Assembly: GCA_048213135.1 (NCBI GenBank)
Contig: PS015452.1
Span: 71,108 to 109,021, forward strand
Source: Reclinomonas americana ATCC 50394
Taxonomy: Eukaryota > Jakobida > Jakobea > Jakobida
DNA: 37,914 nucleotides
Direction of reading: 5' to 3'
Part shown: positions 33,463-37,914 of the stretch, in pieces
Numbering within the stretch: the stretch's first letter is position 1
Layout of the letters: each line of letters starts with the position of its first letter
Notes under the pieces: generated by a model
Told to the model about the DNA's origin: nothing
Database searches by the model: none
The model's input: the letters and a program-made list of their open reading frames with translations, nothing else
Made by a program: the position numbers and the translations under genes

Positions 33463-33908
33463 CTAGACCTGCATCGCACAAGTTAACCAGGCCGCAGCGC
33501 GCGCAACTTGATCATGAGTGACGTCGACAAAAATCTCGAGTTGCGCATGCACTCCGGATCCGAGCAATTCAAGGCGGTTCGAATTCCCGGGCCCCGTGAT
33601 CAGCCACAGCCTCTGGCAATCCCTAGAAATCAGCTCATCACAGCGCACGTGATTGACCAATACTGCACATGTAATGCGCTGCGCGCGGTGATCGATATCA
33701 TGATCATATGATCTCGACTTGTACATGTGGATCCGGAGCTCCGAGAGCGAACACACACACACACACACAAGAAACCTGCTGCAGCCTCAAGATTGGTGTC
33801 TGTGTTGATGTTTTGGATACGGTTGAACTTGGTCATCAAGACTTGTTTGTTGGTGAATGAATTTGTTGTTGTTGTCTCGCGATCGCGAGATTGATCGTAT
33901 GGCATCAA
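33463..33908 (-). CDS. Candidate small two-exon gene, no recognised family
   Basis: Exon 1 would start at the double ATG at 33908/33905 (MPYDQSRDRETTTTNSFTNK...) and run to a GT within the GT repeat near 33760; exon 2 from about 33717 to TAG at 33463 reads as a balanced protein with LVNHVRCDEL, LWLITGPGNSNRLELLG and QVARAAAWLTCAM. GPGNSNRLE followed about 20 residues later by an A-rich helix is faintly like a KH domain, but I would not assign it. The exact donor cannot be fixed because several GTs in the dinucleotide repeat are possible. Codon use in exon 1 is more A-rich than in neighbouring genes. Exon 2 coincides with the palindrome-dense island, so it may instead be foreign or synthetic DNA. 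Confidence 0.35.
33482..33742. repeat. Palindrome-dense island (about 29 palindromic hexamers)
   Basis: Counting by eye I find about 29 perfect six-base palindromes in about 261 bp, where about 4 are expected. They include GTTAAC, GACGTC, GTCGAC, CTCGAG, GCATGC, GGATCC (twice), GAATTC, CCCGGG, GGGCCC, CACGTG, ATCGAT, GATATC, CATATG, TGTACA and GAGCTC. Many overlap, as in GACGTCGAC, TTCGAATTCCCGGGCCC and ATCGATATCATGATCATATG. A 12-base palindrome GATCATATGATC is present, and a 14-base one (CTCGCGATCGCGAG) lies nearby at about 33877. Confidence 0.85.
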
Positions 33909-34145
33909 AGGTTAGCGAGCGTGCGTGGTGGTCATCGTCATCCGGACTTAACACACACTGTCGCTGCGTTAACAGTGCGAATGCAAGTGACGGGGCACAG
34001 AAGGGTGTACTATTTGGGTAAAAAAACACACAGACATCCAGGAGTGGAAGAAAAGAGCAACGAGAAAATGAGATGTGAGTGGCAGAGGAAACGACAAGGT
34101 ATGCTGGTGCACAGGCGCGTCGCACTCCTCGACGCCACCACCCAT
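33909..34145. other. Spacer, no feature
   Basis: 237 bp between the candidate small gene and the stop of the coiled-coil gene, both on the minus strand. AT-richer than average, with GTTAAC at 33968 and a run of A at 34020. Nothing codes convincingly. Confidence 0.4.
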
Positions 34146-35967
34146 CTATTCGAGGAGGCTAGCACGCAGGCGCGCCAGCTCACCCTCCAGCTCACGGAGC
34201 TCGCCCTCCACGCGAGCCAGTTCGGTCCGCGCGTCCTCGCCAGAGCGCGCCCGCCACTCTGCAGCCTGCAAGCGACGCTCCGCCATACGAGCGTCGATAT
34301 CCACCATCTGCTGGACAAGCTTGTGTTGCCACTTGTGGAAAGAGTGATAAGCACACACTTCGATACAACAACAAGCGGAAGAAGACATCGCAGCGCTCAC
34401 TCACCAGCTTGCGCTCACTCAGTTCAGCGCGACTTCGAAGCTCACTCACTTCAGCGCGATGCTCCGCACGTTCAGCGCGCAGCTCTGCACGTTCAGCGCG
34501 CAGCTCTGCTTCCACAAACTTGTGATTAGCTTCGCGCAGTTGTGCCTCGTGCTCGAGCTGCTGCACACGCGTTTCAGCCTCGCGCAGTCGCTGCTGCAGC
34601 TGCTCGCACCCGTCGGTCTTCTCCGGCTGTTCGAATGCGTCGGTCTTCTCCGCGGCTGGCTCCTCGTGCACTGCTCCAGCCTCGACCAGTTGCTCCGCGT
34701 GCACCACGATATCCGACTTGCTCGGGCTCAGCTTGTATTCCTCTCCATGATCTCGCTGCTGCTGCTGCTGCTGCTCGTGGAGCTGCTGCTGCTGCTCGTG
34801 GAGCTGCCGCTGCAGCTCGTGGAGTTGCTGATCTCGCTCGCGGATCTGCTTCTCCAGCTCGCGGAGCTGCTCGCGGAGCTGCTGTATCTCAAGAGCCTGC
34901 AGGTACCGATTCTCTGCGTCCTGTTCCTCCTGAATTGCTAATTAGAATCACATGCACACACAGAGACAGAGAGAGATAGATGCACAATCCATGCATGCAC
35001 ACCTTCACAAGGGTATACAGCAACACCGCGGCAACAGGAAGAGAGTGGAGAGCAAGAGAAAGCAATAATTAGCGCACCACAAACAACATCACGGACAACG
35101 AGGGAGAGAAAGAACAAGAATGCGAGGAAAACGAAAGAAACACACAGTACAGTTGTCGCGCATCGAACACTCACCGACGAGCGCAACTTTGTGCGCCGTG
35201 GGCGACAAACGAGTACGTTAGTTCGTCGTGACGCTCGTGCACGTCGCCTTCGTTTACACAGCGAAGAGCCTCCGCCACTGACCAGTACGCTCTCATCAAA
35301 GTGCACTCGCCGATCTGCCACAAGGACACACAGTCAACATACCGACCCACTGTCGCGTCAACCGAGCCACTGCTCTCCTCTGTCTGCTGTCCGTTTTCGA
35401 TCTACCAGTGAGTCTCGTGTGCTTGCTTGCCTTCTATAACTAAAGCTGCTTAAGTGTGTTATCGCTGTTGAGAATAAAGCCCTATTCAGGCCGTGAAGAA
35501 GACTTCGCCCAGTGGCCACCAGAAGACAAATCAATCCTATCGATCCGCCTCTCTCTCTCTGCATGCACAACCAGGCCACTCCGCCACCAACAACAACAAT
35601 ATAAAATATCATGGCTCATCTCTCTTTCTCTTCGCTCTCTCTCTCTCTTTTCTTTCTCTTTCTAACTCTTCTCCCTCACCTCCCTGTGACTGACGCACGC
35701 ACCTCTCGGAATTTTCCGTTTCGCACAGCTCTCCTCCTGCTGCACGCCACCGTCCTCCATTCGAGAACCAGCCACCCAATGGATTTGTTGCCGTAATATC
35801 CTCTGCACAGTCTCCTCGCAAAGCGCCGCCACCGTATCATCATCCTCTCGCCGTTCGCCATCATGTTCTCTTCCTTTCGTTCCCTCCTCATCTCTTGCCA
35901 CTCTACAACAATCGCCATCGCCGAGAGAGTGGACGACGGCGACAGTCAAAACATCACACTCTGACAT
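34146..35967 (-). CDS. Coiled-coil protein with Gln-rich and ERAELRA repeats
   Basis: Four exons: 35703-35967, 35175-35314, 34405-34929 and 34146-34331; phases 1, 0 and 0 close 371 residues. The first exon gives an acidic start (MSECDVLTVAVVHSLGDGD), then a charged segment; exon 2 has VHFDESVLVSGGG followed by a strongly basic run (KRRRRARASRR). From about residue 136 the protein is coiled coil: LREQLRELEKQIRERDQQL, then repeated LHEQQQQ units, a non-helical acidic part with two AEKTDAFEQPEKTDG-type repeats, a second coil, three ERAELRA units, and a last coil ending LARLRASLLE. No family was recognised. The first intron (388 bp) is about five times the usual size and carries retroelement-like sequence. 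Exon 1 and 2 linkage rests on frame and splice signals only. Confidence 0.72.
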
Positions 35968-36026
35968 TCTCAGTATGCACAGAGAGAGAGAGAGCAGAGT
36001 GGGTCAGAAAGTACACACTCTGGGGC

Positions 36027-36176
36027 TCACTCGGTGATCTCGTCCGCTCTCACTGTCTTATGTAAACTCAAACAATGGGAGCAGGACGATAAGCAACGAC
36101 GAACTTCAGTCACCATACCATGATACAACAAGACAGCGAGCGCCCGGCAGGCACCCGGTCTTGACAGCAACAACAA

Positions 36177-36207
<31 letters not shown>

Positions 36208-36412
36208 CGGTTTCCTATCTGCCAATACGGGATTGCACTTACACAGTAGCCACGCACAATGATCGCGGCGATAAAGCAAGGCGGTCTACCGTGAACACCT
36301 CTGGCACTTCCTGGGACACCAGCGCATCACACCACACCTGATCGATATTGCAACCGAACGTCACCAGTATCCGCGCGTTGCGAGTCGTAAATCGTATGTA
36401 ATAAAGCATCAT
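36027..36412 (-). CDS. Small two-exon hypothetical protein, start overlapping upstream stop
   Basis: Exon 1 36243-36412 ends at a GTAAGT donor in phase 2, and exon 2 36027-36159 starts after CAAG, giving 100 residues: MMLYYIRFTTRNARILVTFG near the start, VWCDALVSQEVPEVF in the middle, and a cysteine-containing C-terminus (CLSSCSHCLSLHK) ending DEITE. The join is in frame and the donor is canonical. The start ATG overlaps the TGA stop of the upstream coiled-coil gene as ATGATG/TGA. I recognise no domain. The 83-bp intron holds a CTG repeat. It could also be an alternative 3' end of the upstream gene, or fortuitous. Confidence 0.4.
36179..36207. repeat. AGC (CTG) trinucleotide repeat in an intron
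   Basis: About nine AGC units in a row following AAC units, inside the intron 36160-36242 of the small two-exon ORF on the minus strand. Confidence 0.85.
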
Positions 36413-37860
36413 CTGGGGCTCTCTTCACCACTAGAGCCGTGGCCAGCGGCGAGTTCCTCGCGCCTCTTACGCACTCGTTTCTTGACAACGGAGGCTGGCG
36501 TCTCGGCAGCGGTGGCGGAGGCCGAACTGGCCCTGCGTGGTGCCGACTCGTCGCCGGCGCCGGACGACGAGCGGCGGTGATGGCGCGCGGACGACGCACC
36601 CATCACAGCCTTGGTGGAAGACGTTGCTGCAGCAGCAGCAGCAGCAGCCACGGCATCGCGGTCAGCCGATCGGGATCGCCGCTTGGTTGGCGGTGTGGAC
36701 GCAGCGATTGCGTCGGTGGCGGCTGCTGCAGGCGGTCTGTTGACGCGTTGCGAGAGACGCAATTTCTCACGACCAGTCTCCGACAAGGTCGGCGGCATGT
36801 CTGCAGGCAGCGGTGGGTATGCTACAAGCAAAGCACACACGCACCAGGTGAGAGTGGACGCAACGAAGTGAACTGACTCGTTGGAAGGCCATGGCAGCCT
36901 CCAGTGGCGACGGATGACGCATGGACGAGGCGTAGTACTGGTGCACGTTCTCCGCTCCAAACATCGTGGACGATGATGACGACGATGGTGGCGGAGGCAT
37001 GTGGCGCGCCATCTGCACGACCTGCGAGGCCTTGCGTCTGGCCAACTCGACCTCCTTCTCGAGGCGACGCTTGTCGATCTCCAGACGGTCAGCTGTCGTC
37101 GGTAAAGCAGCAAGGTAGCAGTCAAGGGGGAACGCACATCGACGACAATAACAACAATGCAAGGGAGGGCAATGTGAAAACAAAAAAAGGATATCAAACT
37201 CGCGTCGCTCGGCCACCAACTGCTCCTGCTTCTTCACCAACGAGGTCACCTGTTGAGCACTCTCCTCGGCGGCACGCTCGGCCGCACGCACTGACGACTC
37301 GGCACGGAACAGGCGCTGCGCTAATGCATGAGAAATTGACGTGCAACTGGGGGAAGAGTGTGGTGCATTCGCACGCAACGGCATCCTTCTCCTGCAGCTC
37401 TTGCACCAAACGTGCCACCTCCTCCTTCACACGCCTCAAATCCGCCTCCAGCTGTCGGCTCACTTGTCGACTGCGCTCGGCCTCCTGCCGCGCCGACGAC
37501 ACCTGCACTCGCGCAGTTTCTTCCACCTCCTGTCGCTCCTCGGTTCTGCGCACCGCGAGAAGAACAAAGGTTGGCACGCAGAGTGGAAGCTCTGTGCTGC
37601 ACCACAATGAAACGCAACATGCGCCGTTGCTGTGAACGCGACTCCTCCGACAGTCGCTCGACCTCGGCCTCCAGTCGCCAGATCTGTTCCTTGGCATCTT
37701 GCAGTTCGCGTCGCCGATTCGCTTGCTCTCGTTCATGATCGAGTGCGAGCTCCTGCTGATGCGCACCCCGCGACTCGGTCTCCTGCCGCAACTGCAGCTC
37801 CAGGCGCTCCACCTGCGCACGCAAGTCCTCCCGCTGCTGCGTGGTTTGCAACAGTTTTTG
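36409..37860 (-). CDS. Coiled-coil protein, 5' partial at window end
   Basis: Exons seen: 37619-37860, 37380-37545, 37195-37315, 36874-37101 (or from 37092) and 36409-36821; 389 residues. The first visible exon starts after an AG acceptor, so the gene continues beyond the window. Residues 1-215 are coiled coil (LRAQVERLELQLRQE, EADLRRVKEEVARLVQELQE, VTSLVKKQEQLVAERREF, LEIDKRRLEKEVELARRK). Then comes a Pro/Ser segment (HMPPPPSSSSSS), an aromatic stretch near NVHQYYASS, a basic Ala-rich region with an eight-Ala run and a KKRVRKRREE C-terminus. The intron 37102-37194 appears to be U12-type. No family recognised; centrosomal or ciliary function is possible from composition only. Confidence 0.78.
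37102..37194 (-). other. Probable second U12-type intron
   Basis: On the minus strand the exon ends GAGTTTG and the intron begins ATATCCTTTTTTT, the minor-spliceosome 5' consensus. CCCCCTTGAC is a plausible branch site. Two in-frame 3' ends are possible: AC at 37103-37102 (AT-AC, 93 bp, branch A about 20 nt upstream) or AG at 37094-37093 (AT-AG, 102 bp). Both keep the coiled coil in frame (EF then ADRLEIDKRR, with or without ATT). No GT donor gives a continuous coil. Confidence 0.75.
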
Positions 37861-37914
37861 CTGTGCGCGCAGCGGCGAATGAGTGGCAGAGTTACGGCTG
37901 CAAACTGGCAGTGT

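Noticed and set aside
1-37914. tRNA or rRNA genes
   Set aside because: I looked for T-arm GTTCGAAT-type motifs in cloverleaf context and conserved rRNA segments and found none convincing; GTTCGAAT at 33577 lies in the palindrome island without a cloverleaf.

Overview
The window is nuclear DNA of a unicellular, flagellated eukaryote. Genes are densely packed on both strands and broken by many short introns (mostly 50-100 bp) with AG acceptors. Coding DNA is GC-rich, introns and spacers are full of CT, CA and GA microsatellites, and several products belong to motile cilia: an outer dynein arm docking protein, a crescerin-like TOG array protein and an STPG-repeat-like protein. At least one intron, probably two, has the signature of the minor (U12) spliceosome. 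I cannot place the lineage from sequence alone. All gene models were built by hand from reading frame, splice signals and family motifs; in every multi-exon model the exon phases close on an open frame.

Layout. 230-1406 (+): 3' part of an unrecognised gene. 1533-2395 (-): COMM-domain protein. 2440-3660: degenerate tandem array with a unit near 151 bp. 3663-4259 (-): small histone-fold protein resembling a tail-less H2A, divergent from 4340-7441 (+), a coiled-coil protein. 7721-9558 and 9958-11616 (-): two tandem paralogous four-helix membrane proteins ending in PPxY motifs. 12089-14685 (-): ODAD1/CCDC63-type docking protein, head to head with 14894-17447 (+), an STPG-like protein. 17506-18381: assembly gap. 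18554-21462 (+): membrane-anchored class 3 lipase-like protein with a helical-repeat tail. 21551-22068 (-): pterin-4a-carbinolamine dehydratase. 22204-24756 (-): SLC30A6-like cation diffusion facilitator with a His-rich tail and an AT-AC U12 intron. 25191-33152 (-): 29-exon, 1935-residue TOGARAM/crescerin-like protein. 33463-33908 (-): candidate small gene inside a very palindrome-rich island. 34146-35967 (-) and 36409-37860 (-, open at the window end): coiled-coil proteins. 36027-36412 (-): small two-exon ORF between them.

Functional picture. ODAD1, the STPG-like protein and TOGARAM all act on axonemal microtubules, and the three coiled-coil genes could plausibly join them, but nothing here is an operon. 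Linkage is seen mainly as two short divergent promoters (80 bp and 208 bp). The other genes are endomembrane trafficking (COMMD), zinc transport, pterin recycling and lipid hydrolysis.

Most unusual signals: a recurrent 5' splice site GTTGCG in about one fifth of the introns I resolved; one clear and one probable U12 intron; an H2A-like protein with a rewritten acidic patch; a 4-nt microexon candidate; and about 29 palindromic hexamers in 265 bp near 33.5 kb.
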